Assembly (NCBI GenBank): GCA_007644065.1
Contig: VJWN01000022.1
Span: 124,001-188,000, forward strand
Length of the DNA stretch: 64,000 nucleotides
Direction: 5' to 3'
DNA from: Margaritispora aquatica
Taxonomy: Eukaryota > Ascomycota > Leotiomycetes > Helotiales > Discinellaceae
Below, piece by piece: positions 10,292 to 21,828 of the stretch (its first letter is position 1; the number at the start of each line of letters is the position of its first letter). Under the pieces are notes generated by a model. It did no database searches. It saw nothing but the letters and a program-made list of their open reading frames with translations, and was not told the DNA's origin. The position numbers and the translations under genes are program-made.

Positions 10292-13233
10292 ATGGAAGTA
10301 GTAAGCTGTGGAATTCATGGCTTTGGCGAGGCCATTGGCATCGACGTGGATGAGTTCCGGGTGTATTGGAAGCTCAATTTCGATCAGGAACACACACAGC
10401 AAATCGCCTATCGCCTGGTTGTGGGCACCAGCAAAGATCTCGAAGAGAGTGGTGGTGTGGTCTGCTTCGACTCGGGTCGTTGCGAAAGCCATGAGCAACG
10501 CAACATCCTCTGTAAGCCTGAGGGAGGGTTCATGTCTACGACATTCTACTACTGGACCGTGAGGGTTTGGGACCAAGATGGCCGTGAAGCGGTCAGCGCG
10601 GTGAATGAGTTCTACACATCGTATCCACGGTCGTCTCAGCTGTTGCCACCATACAGCATGAATCAAACTTATGTGCGTCTCTTCTCTTCTTGTTGTCAAT
10701 GATTGCGTTTTTGTGGCCGTCTAAGTCTCAGAAACTAGCTAGATGTGTACCTAACTGACCAAAATACAGATGCCGCATACAAGTCTGATCTTCCGGCCGT
10801 GGTTTGAAGACGAAGCCAACCGCTGGAAAGCGGTTTGGGTAGGCGATGGTGGTGACAAACCTATCTACCTACGCAGAGACTTTACGCTGGATCGTCGACC
10901 GTCACGTGTCATTATTCTGGCCTCGGGCCTGGGACACTTCAACCTCACCATCAATGGCAAAGCCGCCTCGCCGCATGTGCTGGATCCTGGATGGACCAAC
11001 TATCATCGCACTGTACAGTTTGTGGGATACGACATCACCAGCAGTATCCTCGACGGTTCCAACGCCATCGGCGCTCATGTCGGCAATGGCTTCTATGCCG
11101 GTGATCAGGGCGATCGCTTCTTTTGGCCCATGTACGAGGACAACACGTACGTTCGTTACGGAAACGAGCTGTGCTTCTTTGCAGAGATCCACATTCACTA
11201 CGACGACGGCTCGCATGAGTGTATCATCTCAGATACCACATGGAAAGTCAACAAGAGCGCAACGACGCTCGCGAACATCTACGCATCTGAGAATCACGAC
11301 CGGCGGGCGTACCCGGTAGGTTGGGATGCGCCTGGCTTTGATGACAGCGAGTGGAAGGCAGCGAAGCCACTGACTGGGCCTCGGGGTAAGCTACGCTACC
11401 AGAGCCAGCCTCCTGTCATCTTGCATGACACTTTTGTTCCCATAAGCCAGAAGGTTGTGAAACCCGGCATAATTATGTATGACCTGGGCCAGAACTCGTC
11501 GATTATGGTTCAGGTGAAGGCGAGTGGGCCGGCAGGTGCTCAGTATCGCGTCAAGTATTCCGAGACGATTGGCGAAGATGGTCTGGTTCTCATGCCCGAT
11601 CCTCTGTTTAAGGAGTTTGAGACGGGTGTCTATTCCAAAATCACCCTTGCGGGACAAGGGGAGCACGAGGTGTGGTCGCCCGATTTCAGCTTCACCAGTG
11701 CTAGGTACATTCAGGTGGAAGGTGCTGGCCTCGATGATCAAGACGGCTTACCCGTGATTCACGAGCTCACAGCCAGGCACATTTCATCAGCGGCTCAACG
11801 ACTTGGATTTGTCAAGACCGACAAAGACGATGTCAATGACTTGATTAATGCATGCTATTGGACCTTTAGCTCCAACATCTTCAGTTACCACACCGACTGT
11901 CCCCAGATCGAGAAATTCGGCTGGCTGGAGGTCTCATCTCTTTTGTTCCCTTCCACACAGTATGTGCGCGATATGGAGGCTGTCTACTCCAAGATATTGG
12001 ATGATATTATCGACGCCCAAGAGCCCACAGGTCTCGTTCCGACCATGGCACCTTTGTATCGATATATGTAAGTCTATCAACGACCCGATTCTTTTCCACA
12101 ACTCAACACTTTTGGAACAAGCTCGGAACTAACACACTTGCAGGTGTGGTCCTATGCACGACACCATCACGTGGGGAGGTGCCGTGTGTCTGCTCCCAGA
12201 ACTGATTATGCGTTACTATGGTAGCACTGCTGTTTTTGAAAAGATATATAAGCCATGTGTACAATACATGGAATATATGGAGCGCAAAGAACGACATGGA
12301 GGCCTCATCATACACGGTCTTGGAGACTGGGGACGGGATATTGCCTTCGGCAACCACCAAGCTAATCTGGAAACGGCCATTTATTACAAGTGCTTACGAA
12401 ACGTGGCTCTGATGGCCAAAGAGCTGGGATTTGCCAGCGATGAGACAAGATTCTCCTCTTGGGCCGACCGCATACGTACCGTTTACAACCAACAGCTGCT
12501 GGTCACGGACAAAAAGGCCTATCCGTACACATTCTACACGTCTCTTGACAACCCAGGAACGCAGGACAGGACCATGGTCGCACAAGCCGTGGCATTGCAA
12601 TTTGGCCTGGTTCCACCAGAGCACCGCGCCGATGTGATTGCTGCCTTTCTCGCCGATACAGAAGACGCCGGACATGTGATGCGAGCCGGCGAGATCGGGC
12701 TCAAGTACCTCTGGAACACGCTGGCCGAACCAGATGTCAACCGACCCGACATTGTCCTGGACATGGCACGACAGGAGGAACATCCCTCCTACATGCGGTT
12801 CCTCCGCCGTGGCGAGACGAGTCTCCTCGAGTTTTGGCAGGACAACTGCCGCTCCAAATGCCACGACATGCTGGGCACCATCTACGAGTGGTTCTACAGC
12901 TATGTGCTTGGCGTCCAGCCCATCGCTAACGCATATCGCACCTGGAGTCTCCGGCCATGTTTCACAGGCGAGTTTGACTACGTCGAAGGCGAGATCGAGT
13001 CGCCGTACGGATTGATCGCTGTGCTTTTCGACCGCAGGGCGCGGCAGGATGGGAGCGCCGTGGTGGAGGTCACCGTGCCGTCTGGGACCGTGTGCGAGCT
13101 CTGTCTTCCTAGTGAGAGTAGCGTGGTGGAGATTTCGCGGAAGAACGATGCTGAGGATCATGTGGTGGTGGTGTCCAAGGGTAAAGCGACTGAATTGCGG
13201 CAAGGTAGGTATCGTTTGGAGATTTCACCGTGA
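10292..13233 (+). CDS. GH78 alpha-L-rhamnosidase (no signal peptide)
   Basis: Enzyme of 922 aa that would cut terminal alpha-L-rhamnose from plant glycosides or pectic side chains. Exons 10292-10672, 10770-12067 and 12144-13233; joins keep frame (QTY|MPHT and LYRYM|CGPMHD). Domain order follows bacterial-type rhamnosidases: Ig-like N-domain (YYWTVRVWDQDG, about 85-97), beta-sandwich Bac_rhamnosid_N (LRRDFTLDRRP, NGFYAGDQGDRF), then the (alpha/alpha)6 barrel with DCPQIEKFGWLE near residue 503, which corresponds to the catalytic-acid loop, WGGAVCLLPELIMRYYG, and LLEFWQDN ... LGTIYEWFYSYVLGV near 780-810, then a C-terminal sandwich. No signal peptide, so it is probably intracellular and would depend on uptake of rhamnosylated substrates, perhaps by the sugar transporter downstream. 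Confidence 0.9.
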
Positions 13234-14504
13234 GTTAGACAGATATACTAGATAGATACTAGAGCATTTGAATAGACGAGAATAATGGCAATCATGTGTA
13301 TTGCAATAGTAACACTTCTCTTACAACATCGAATTCTGACTACTAGATAGACTCCCATTGTCTACTGTTTGCTTTCCTGTCCTGCGTACTCACTGAACTC
13401 ACAACACTCAATACTCAACTCTCTACTTTCTATTTTCTGGTTTCTAGTGTCTATTTTCTAGTCACTGGTCGTTACCTAGTAGAAGTGTATACAGGCGCAA
13501 ATACAACCGAACCCAAGCTGAGCTAAGTTGAGTTGAGTTGGAGTTGAGTTGAGTTGAGCAACTGTTACCTAGGTATCATCATCGTGATCTCGTGCTAATC
13601 AATCCCGAATAATAGTACAGATGGGGTAAATAGGGTAGGTAGTGGAGGAGTTACTCTTCGTTCGTGTAGGTTAGGTTAAAATAAAAATCTTACCTACGGG
13701 TAACCACCGGCTTTCAACGGCGCTCATTGGCTCCCTCCCTACCTTGTGTACTCGTAAGCGACTGACTCCCTTTATGTGGCTGCCCAGGATCCGATGACCC
13801 AGGTTCGAGGCTCGTCCGTTCGATCGTGCTCGTAATTGGGCATAAAAGCCCCGGCTTTGGCTTGACGGTACTGGAGGAACTACCTTACGCGAGGGGCGGC
13901 TAGGAGGCACGTGGAGTCGCCCCACTATGTAGGTACCTTGGGTTTAAATCTCATAATGGAGGACGGGGTGTGGGAATAGTAATCAGGACCAATGCTTTAC
14001 CGTCCCAACCTTACCTCGTAGATGAATGGGGTGACTTGATGGCTTCTAGGTAATTATTATTATTATTAGTAGTAGTAGTAGTAGGAACAGGAGCAGTAGA
14101 TGGGACAGGTGGCTTATAGATCTCGGTCCTATACAACCCGAGAGAAACTCTTGCAATCATTTCTCATTTCTTCAGTTCTTCTCATGATTAATGGTTTTGG
14201 GGGGTTGACTAGGGCGGGCAAGCGATCACAAACCTCAATTCCCCATCCCCATAGAATTTGCAACTCCCCAGTCCAGTCCCCAGATGCTCCCCGAACTGCG
14301 GGGATCCCCTTCTTGGTCCCCCCTCCCACCGCCCCACCTCCCCTATGGCAACTATATTGAGATTGGGGTTAGACTCAGACTCCTAGAAGAGGCCCCCTCA
14401 GACATAAGATTGTGTATATATAGGCCGGTCGACTCCACCAGTCTTTTCCAACTCATCCTCGCTTCATCGCAACTCGCTTACTGTCCACCACAACCACAAC
14501 CACA
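13234..14504. other. Intergenic: GH78 3' flank and MFS promoter
   Basis: No gene seen. It contains TTGAG/GAGTT pentamer repeats at about 13523-13558 and ATT/AGT triplet repeats at about 14053-14084. The sugar transporter core promoter lies at the right end. Confidence 0.7.
14413..14422 (+). promoter_or_regulatory. TATA box of the MFS sugar transporter
   Basis: TATATATAGG about 90 nt upstream of the ATG at 14505, followed by a C/T- and CA-rich leader (CACCACAACCACAACCACA) typical of strongly expressed fungal genes. Confidence 0.6.
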
Positions 14505-16181
14505 ATGACGGGTGGCAAAACCCTCACAGTCGTCTCGGCGGCTTTCCTTGCTGTCGGAGGCTTTCTGTTTGGCTATGATTCTGGTATCATTGGTAGTACC
14601 ATTGCTCTCTCTCAATTCAAGGAGTACTTTTCCAACCCGAGCGATGATATTGCGGGTGGCATCGTTAGCTCCTTCCAAGGTGGCGCCGTCATGGGAACTA
14701 TCATCAACATGGTCAGTCATTGCGAATGTCCTGCTCTTTCTAGCTTCAAGTGACTAACTGGCATGTGTCCTGTGTAAAGATCATTGCCGATATACTGGGT
14801 CGTAAGCGAACCATCTTCGCTGGCGCGTTGATCTCAATCCTCGGCTCAGCACTCCAGTCTGGCGCAATGTCCATGGCCATGCTCATCGTCGGTCGCTTCA
14901 TCGGCGGCATGGCCGTCGGCATGCTGACCAGCACCATCCCTATGTATGCCTCGGAGTTGTCAATGCCCAAGTGGAGAGGTGCACTCTCGGGTCTGCTCCA
15001 GTGGTTCCTGAGTTGGGGTTTCTTGGTAGCACAATGGCTTGGTTATGGCTGCTCCTTCTCAAGCACTGCGTTTTCTTGTGAGTACTCATGTGTTGCTTTC
15101 TAGAGACCACTCGCCCCAGCGAATCTGCTTGATGGCAACGAAATGACTGACTCTCTCCACAGGGCGATTCCCTCTAGCCTTTCAGTGTGTACCGGCCATC
15201 ATCCTAGTTTCTGGAATTTGGTTCCTTCAGGAGTCACCTCGTTGGCTGATGGAGAAGGATCGCCACGAAGAGGCACGAGCCGTTCTTGAGAAGCTTAGGA
15301 ATGGTGAGGATGAGAGCCAGATCAACCTCGAGTTCATGGAGATTCGAGATGTCATCGCCGCGGACCGCGAAATCGGCAAAGTCACCACCATGTCTATCCT
15401 TACCAAGCCCTCGTGGAGAAAGCGCTTGGTGCTCGGATGTGCCATCCAGGCATTTGGTCCCCTTTCCGGCATAAACGTCATCAACTAGTCAGTAATCTTC
15501 TATTCAACTTCTGGGAGTAAGAATAAAATGCTGATCCATTTGTCTAGCTATGGCCCACGTATCTATGGCATCTTGGGCATTGACACGCAGACTTCACTCA
15601 TGATCATTGGTATCAGCGGCGCGCTCTCCATCGTATACTGCACCATTGGCCTCTGGACACTCGACAGAGTCGGTCGTATCAAGCCCTTGGTAGCCTCTGC
15701 GGCCGGTCTTGCGGCTGCCGTCTTGGTCAATGCCGTGCAGGCGCAGTATATCAACCCGAACAACGCCAACCAGCTGCGCTCCATGGTCGCCATGAACTTC
15801 GTCTTCAGTCTCTTCTACACCCCGCTGGGCATCATCTCCTGGGTGTACCCGGCGGAGATCTTCCCCGTCGAGGTGCGAGCACTGGGCAACGCCATCACGA
15901 CCTTCACCAACTGGGTGGTCAATCTCATCTTCGCCCAGTTCTCGCCTGCGGCGCTGACCAAGATTGGCTTCAAGTACTTTTACGTCTTCTTCGTCTTCAA
16001 TGTCATTGCTGCCCTCTCCTACTTCTTCTTCTTCCCCGAGACCAAGGGTCGTACCTTGGAGCAGATGGATGTCCTATTTGGCGATCAGCTCGTGCCGCAC
16101 GCTCTTGATGACCCTGAGGCTGCGATGGCCATGCAGAAGGAGGTCGTGGCGGTGCACGTTGAGGACCAGAAGCCGGAATAG
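14505..16181 (+). CDS. MFS sugar transporter (hexose family)
   Basis: Plasma-membrane 12-helix sugar:H+ symporter-type protein, 487 aa. Exons 14505-14711, 14780-15077, 15163-15487 and 15548-16181. Family signatures: GGFLFGYDSGIIG in helix 1, ADILGRKRTIFAGA (loop 2-3), GRFIGGMAVGMLTSTIPMY with SELSMPKWRGAL (helices 4-5), ESPRWLMEKDR at the start of the central loop, SGINVINYYGPRIYG (helix 7), DRVGRIKP, PAEIFPVEVRALG and the C-terminal PETKGRTLEQMDVLFGD. It starts 1.3 kb after the GH78 rhamnosidase on the same strand, which suggests import of a sugar or glycoside handled by that enzyme. Somewhat short for the family (about 500-560 aa), mainly from short termini. Substrate cannot be read from sequence. 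Confidence 0.92.
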
Positions 16182-17161
16182 AACGCTCGTTGGCTAGCGT
16201 TAACGCAAAGTGCTAGATGCAGCGTTTCGGAGGCGTATGTATTGATTGCAGTTCTCGTTTAGTGTAGCAGTGGACGTGAACGTTGTTTGCATCAAAATTA
16301 TTTCCCTGGAAACGTCAACCTTTTTAGACATTAGCGAGGAGAGGAGAGGATTTAACTTTCGAATATAATTGAGGACACCATATCTAGAATTAGTTGTGGC
16401 AACAGCGATTGAATAAAAATACCATTGCTTTCACTTCCCGAACTTTTTTTTGTCATAAACCCTCTAATCCTTGCCTGTGTATACAATTCAAGCATAATAT
16501 TCCGGCCTGGAGTTTGTCAGTAGCTGTTCGCGTCCAAATGCTAAAGGAGAACCACCACAGCAAATTGGAGTCTGGCTTTCGCGTAAAGATCTGGAGAGGC
16601 AAAGTGTATTTATTTAGTACTAAAATCAAGATCATGGCACGTGGCTTGGGTCTAATAAATGAAAAATGAAAAAAAGAGAAGAAAAGAATTTGTTAGATTA
16701 TTGATGTGTGATATTTACCTAGGATAGCATTGGCTCTACTTGCGCTTCAATCTCCTCTAGTCTTCAAGCTTGGTAAGTTAGTATGAATAAGTATCCACGT
16801 GTTACTCTAATCCAAGGTAATTGCAACCCAATGGAGACTGTAGTACTTGCAGCGATAAATAACCAAGGCTAAACTACTACTCTGGATAAATAGAGAAAAA
16901 CAGAAGAAATTAGCCTATCTGCTACTCAGCGGCACTCTTTAATTTGTCAAATTGTCCCCACTTAATATTAGTCAAGGGATCGAGCTAGAAGATGGACTAA
17001 GATACCTAGGCCGGCTAAGTTAAGCGATGGTGTCACTCTTCTACTAAGTAAGTCTCTTAGTCTCGAAACTAACTACCATGTACATATTTAAAGAAATTTG
17101 ATTTCCCTCTCTTATAACAACTCAACCTTCAGAATACTCGCCAAAATAGATAGATTCAAAT
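16182..17161. other. Intergenic: AT-rich, nothing recognised
   Basis: About 1 kb of AT-rich sequence between the transporter and the 2EXR gene. The only open frames (for example around 16394-16669) lack protein-like composition and splice context. Confidence 0.6.
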
Positions 17162-18016
17162 ATGGAGCACGACATAAGATTACACAACTATGTAACAGCA
17201 AAAATGCCACTACAACTCCACAAAACCAATAGTCGCGCCACACGCCCTACTCGTCCCACATGTAAGAAATTCACTGACTCCCATAATGGATTCACAAATT
17301 TCCTCAAACTCCCCACCGAAATCCGAGTCATGGTTTGGCAGCAAGCCCTATCCCACATCCCCACCCACGTAACAATCGGCACCGGCATCGGCTCTTTGGA
17401 CAACGGGAAGGACTGTCTATTCACGCGACGTATCAATACCACTAACTTGCAACTCGCGCACCGCGAAGCCAACATGGCGGTCAAGCGATGGTTCTCCACG
17501 CATCCGAACACAGCCAACTACAGCTTCACAGGGTGGCAGAGACTTCTCAAGGAGAATCTCGTCGCGAGGCTAGTTCCTGACCCCGCTAATACGACCCTCC
17601 ATTTTGGAAGCTGGCGCACAATGCGTGTTTTCTTCTTGTTGGTGGGGGAGGTGGATGGGAGGCATACTGAGGCTATCTTTGGGGAGGTTAGGTGTTTGGT
17701 CGTTGATTGCGGTATGGACCTGCAGCCACAGAAAGGGAAGATTGATCTTGCGGATTGCGGAGAGTTTATCAGGTTCGAGAATCTGGAATACCTGCACTTT
17801 AGTGGGAAAGCACAGATGCTTAGCTGTAATGGGAAGAAATTGATTGTGCTGTTGAGGCATTATCTGGCGAGGCTGTATGCTTCGAAGCAACCGAGAGCTA
17901 AGCGGACTTTGAACGTCGATATTTGGCTTGATGAGTGCCAAAGGCGAGAATTTCTCGAGGTAACTAGATTTGATTTGTTGAGCGAGCCCTCCCACTCCCG
18001 GACTAGGAGAAGCTAA
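17162..18016 (+). CDS. 2EXR-domain protein of unknown function
   Basis: Intronless 284-aa protein. Residues 46-63 (NFLKLPTEIRVMVWQQAL) match the start of the 2EXR domain (F-x-x-LP-x-EIR-x-x-[IV]W), a family expanded in Pezizomycotina and of unknown biochemical role. The rest is a conserved-looking alpha/beta region including LQLAHREAN (where family members have a 'vNrEar'-like stretch), RVFFLLVGEVDGRH and FENLEYLHFSGKA. No signal peptide or membrane segment, so probably cytosolic or nuclear. It stands alone between AT-rich spacers; a few long frames on the minus strand overlap it but have no family features. Confidence 0.75.
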   Translation: MEHDIRLHNYVTAKMPLQLHKTNSRATRPTRPTCKKFTDSHNGFTNFLKLPTEIRVMVWQQALSHIPTHVTIGTGIGSLDNGKDCLFTRRINTTNLQLAHREANMAVKRWFSTHPNTANYSFTGWQRLLKENLVARLVPDPANTTLHFGSWRTMRVFFLLVGEVDGRHTEAIFGEVRCLVVDCGMDLQPQKGKIDLADCGEFIRFENLEYLHFSGKAQMLSCNGKKLIVLLRHYLARLYASKQPRAKRTLNVDIWLDECQRREFLEVTRFDLLSEPSHSRTRRS

Positions 18017-19070
18017 TTGATTGGCTCTAGCAAATATCCATAAGCAAATAAAGGGGGGAAATATAGAGAGAAAGCGCTTTCTCTCGCAGAAGTTGGAAAG
18101 AAAGTTGGCTGTTTGAAGGAAACAGCGAGCGAGCCTGTGTTAGCGAATATCAATTTCTTTTGAATTTCACAGCACAAGGTCTTCAGTTCTTTCCTGAGTG
18201 AAACCTCAAGCATGCTCTTCCTAGCCCCATACATTCATCAATGAGGTGGCTAGCTTGACTATACAGGCTGTATCTACTATCTATTCTGTAATGTGTCTAG
18301 ACTTGAAACAAATTGAACATGACCATAGACCACGGACACATCACCAACGCTGATCCGAGTATACCTCAAATATTGAGATTAAATTGCGTGGACCTCACCA
18401 ACAACCAGAAATCAGTGCTCAAATCATAAGCTCATCCAATTCGGACTAGACTAAGGTACAAATTAAAGGTGTACTTTAAAGAGGCAGCAGGCATACCAGA
18501 AAACTTAGCGACTCGCTTATGTGCCAATCAGCGAAGACTGACATGTGAGCCATTTGAGACGAAGAGGCGCAGATATGAAGAAAAGTATCAGCAAGACCCA
18601 GTGAAAAGAATATAATAGTTTCATTATAAGTAGCGTGAGGTTTGCGCAGTGAGTAGTGGTGGTGGGTGAGATGATTGGATAGATGGGTTGAGCGGTAGAG
18701 ACATAGCTGTGAGGTTGCCTCTTCATGAGGTGTTCTACTTGGTGTTTTTTGATTAAAAGTGAACTGAGACCGGTAGGTTCCTTATGGTGGATATTTTAAC
18801 TGTGTGTGTTGAGAGGGCGGTTAGAAGTTCACAAGAAAGGGGCTCTTGATATCATCACTGGACTTCATTGTCAAAGATTTGATCAACACGTATTCACGGT
18901 ATCACACGTCACAGAAAACACTATTATGCCATTGAATGTTCACAAACTCTTAGTGATAAACTGATCATCCAATTTATTTCAAATTATCCTAATCCTATTC
19001 TGCCATCATTTCTTTTCCACACCTACATTCACTCATCCTCTGCCTACCCCTTCACTCACTCACTCACTCA
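18017..19070. other. Intergenic: AT-rich; one weak small-peptide frame
   Basis: No supported gene. On the minus strand a short frame ending at 18517 begins MKLLYSFHWVLLILFFISA, which looks like a signal peptide, but only about 15 residues follow it. It could be a first exon, a decayed gene, or chance. TCAC repeats lie near 19056-19073. Confidence 0.5.
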
Positions 19071-20577
19071 CTACAAAGCGGCAGCAACAACACCCATTCC
19101 AAACAAGGCCGCCATTCCCATGGCACCACCGCCATTACCGGCGCTCGCCGCACCAGCCGTGCTCGTGCTCGCGGATGGCGCGGTCGTGGTTGCCGAGATG
19201 CCGCTCGTGAATGGGACCTGCGAGGCTGAGGACGCGCCCGAGAAAGCGACGGCTTGCGTGGTGGCTGTGACGACTGGCATTGCGGTTGCGTTGGCGGGGT
19301 TGAGCACGCTGTAGATCTGTTAGCTGTCTTTCTTCTCGTGGGCTCACGAGGGAGCAAAAGGGAATCAAGGGGGATGGGAAAAGGGGAAAGCTCACTTGTT
19401 GATGACATGCACGACACCATTGGCAACAATGACATCCGCGATAATGACCTGCGCCGAGTTGACGAAAACCTTCGAGCCCACCTCCTCAACCATGACCTTA
19501 GTTCCCTGCAAGGTAGGGAAGCTCTGGTTCGCGAGCCCCATCATGAGGAGCGTGCTGTAGGCCGAGGTGCCGTTGATGATGTGGTACTCGAGGATGGAAG
19601 CGAGTTGCATGGTGGAGAGACTGGAGGTTGCGGAGCCGATGGCCTGGAAGGCAGCGTTGGAGGGCGCGAAGATCGTCACGTCTTTGAGGCTGTCGACGGC
19701 GGCGGTGAGGGAGGTGGTCTTTAGGGCGCCGGCGAGAGCGGTCAGTTGCGAGTCGAGAACGGAGGTGGAGGCTGGGAGCGGGAGCGTGAGGACTGTGTCG
19801 ATTATGTGGATTATGCCACCGTTGAAGGCGATGTCCTGTCTTCTTGTTAGCACTGAATGAAGCTTCAACCACTCTCTGATCAAATATATCTTCCTCCTCC
19901 TTTCTTTCATCACACCATACTTTCCGTCCTCAAGAATAAGTGAACTTAAAGTGTACTTACAGCAGTGACAACCTTGCTCATCTCCTTCAGTCCACTCATA
20001 ATCTCGACCGTCTTGCCGACCAACATACCCGCAACGACCTGGCCACCAGTGACATTCGTAAACGACGAATTTGTCAACAAGGTCGGGACAAATGCTGCTG
20101 TGGTCGTGAACGCCGAACCAGGCACTAACTTGTTCAAGACATGGTACTCGAGCAGCGCAGCCACGGTACCTGAGTCCTTCGCGGCAGTCATGCCACCGGA
20201 CGTGGCGAGGAACTTGGCGAAGGCAGCGTTGTTGGGTGCGAGGATCGTGATGTTGGTGGCTTTTGTGAGGGCCGCGACGAGCATGGGCTGCATTGCTAGG
20301 AGACCTGTGGAGTGGGGAGGTGTGTCAGCTAACTTTCTGGTATTGTGCTTGTGTTTCTATTTGGTGGTGAAAGATGAAGGGAGCTCATTCTGGGAGACAT
20401 ACTGTTCAGTGTGCTCAAAGTGCTATTCTCCATGACCAATGCCTCAGCGAGCGTCATGTTCGCCATACTGGCCGCTGCCATGGTCATACCCGGCATACTC
20501 TCCGCCATATCCATAGCCGTGACTGTAGACCCCAGGCCCATCAACACGGCAGGGAGGAGGTAGGATGAGAAAAGCAT
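19071..20577 (-). CDS. Two-domain fasciclin (FAS1) GPI-anchored surface protein with Met-rich N-terminus
   Basis: Secreted cell-surface protein, 398 aa, from exons 20577-20403, 20304-19961, 19835-19396 and 19308-19071. Signal peptide MLFSSYLLPAVLMGLGSTVTA is followed by a methionine-rich stretch, MDMAESMPGMTMAAASMANM. FAS1 domain 1 (about 60-173) shows TNITILAPNNAAFAKF and LLEYHVLNKL; domain 2 (about 175-320) shows KDVTIFAPSNAAFQAI, ILEYHIINGT and GVVHVINNVLNP. A Ser/Thr/Ala-rich linker then leads to GMAALFGMGVVAAAL, a GPI-addition signal. The last acceptor was set at 19309 (CTACAG) because the earlier AG at 19317 breaks the frame before VLNPANAT. FAS1 proteins act in adhesion; binding partner unknown. 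Confidence 0.9.
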
Positions 20578-21828
20578 GATGCGGGATTATTATCGATGCC
20601 GTTGACTGTATAAGCTCAAGCAACAGCTAAGGATGAAGATAAGAAGAGGGAGAAGGAGAAGGAGACGTAGGAAAGTGTAAATAAAATTAGAAAGGGGAGA
20701 AGAACAGAACACAAGAGCACAGCTAAAGAGAAGAGAGGAAAAGAGAGCTCATGACAAGCGGACAGGGCTCCTATACATACTTCTCACTCCTCCCCTGCCC
20801 TCTCCCCATCCCCTCAACCCTCCTCTCGTCTCTCCTCTATGACATGCCATCAACCCATCCACCGCTCCCCAAATGACCACTCAGCAGTCAAGACCAATCC
20901 CAAACCAAACACCACAGCACAGCCAGCCCAACCAGCATAGCAGCGTCTCCGAACATCATACTTCCAACCCACGATCCTCAACCTCAACCCCCGCACGACC
21001 TCCCGAAGCGAAGCAAATCCACAGAACGCAACCTTAAAAAAAGAAGCTTAAACCTATGGTACCTCGTTTCCGTTTCAAGAATGAATGACACCGACAGTGC
21101 TCGTGACACTAGCGCAAGAGCCGCAAAGCAGCACCCAAGACTCGGCAAGACTGAAACGGTGAAACCGAAGTTCTGATTCGTCGCCTGAATCATCCGTGCT
21201 GTGCCCAAACATCATGGAAACAAAGACAGCTGCAGAAGCAGCTTTGCCTAGGAACCTCGGATGCTCGCGAAGCTTGTGAAGTTGAAGTAGAGAGTTTAGA
21301 GAGCTCATCCCAGATGGGTGTAGGCGGTGCAGGTTATAGCAGAAGTCCAAAAACAGAACAGATCTAGAACTACACACAAAGAAAGGAACACGCTACTTTC
21401 GTAATGTATTTTGTTGGCAGTTAGCCAAGAGCTGTTGATTCACGAAAAAAAAGAGCAATCCAAAGTGGTGCTCAGCCAGATGTCATTTGTGTCCGTCAGA
21501 GCAACTCTTCCATCCCTCATAGCTATGTACAATCCCTCACACGTGGATACGGAACACCTGTTACTATGCCCGTTTAATTCAACTTGTCATAAAATACATT
21601 AACCACTGAGCCGAACGAGCCTTCTAGGCCGTGGCGAATAAGAAAGGGGATATCACAGTTTCGTAAAACATGCATCGCTAAGCCAAATTGTCGATACTGG
21701 AATTGCAGTAGAGCGAGACCCAGCATGGAACTTTTTGGAACACAAAAAACGATCGAAGGAAGGCTGTACATGTCGTGATTGGTGGTGTGGATCGTAAATA
21801 CGGGGAATCTGATGGTGATGGGTAGTGC
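20578..21828. other. Intergenic: FAS1 upstream and GYP5-like 3' flank
   Basis: No gene supported. A purine-rich stretch (GAAGA/GGAGAAGGAGAAGG) at about 20634-20760 probably belongs to the FAS1 promoter or leader. The rest shows only short frames. Confidence 0.65.

Noticed and set aside
12394..13203. 269-codon antisense frame across the GH78 gene
   Set aside because: It lies wholly within confirmed rhamnosidase coding sequence on the other strand and shows no family motif; a codon-bias shadow.
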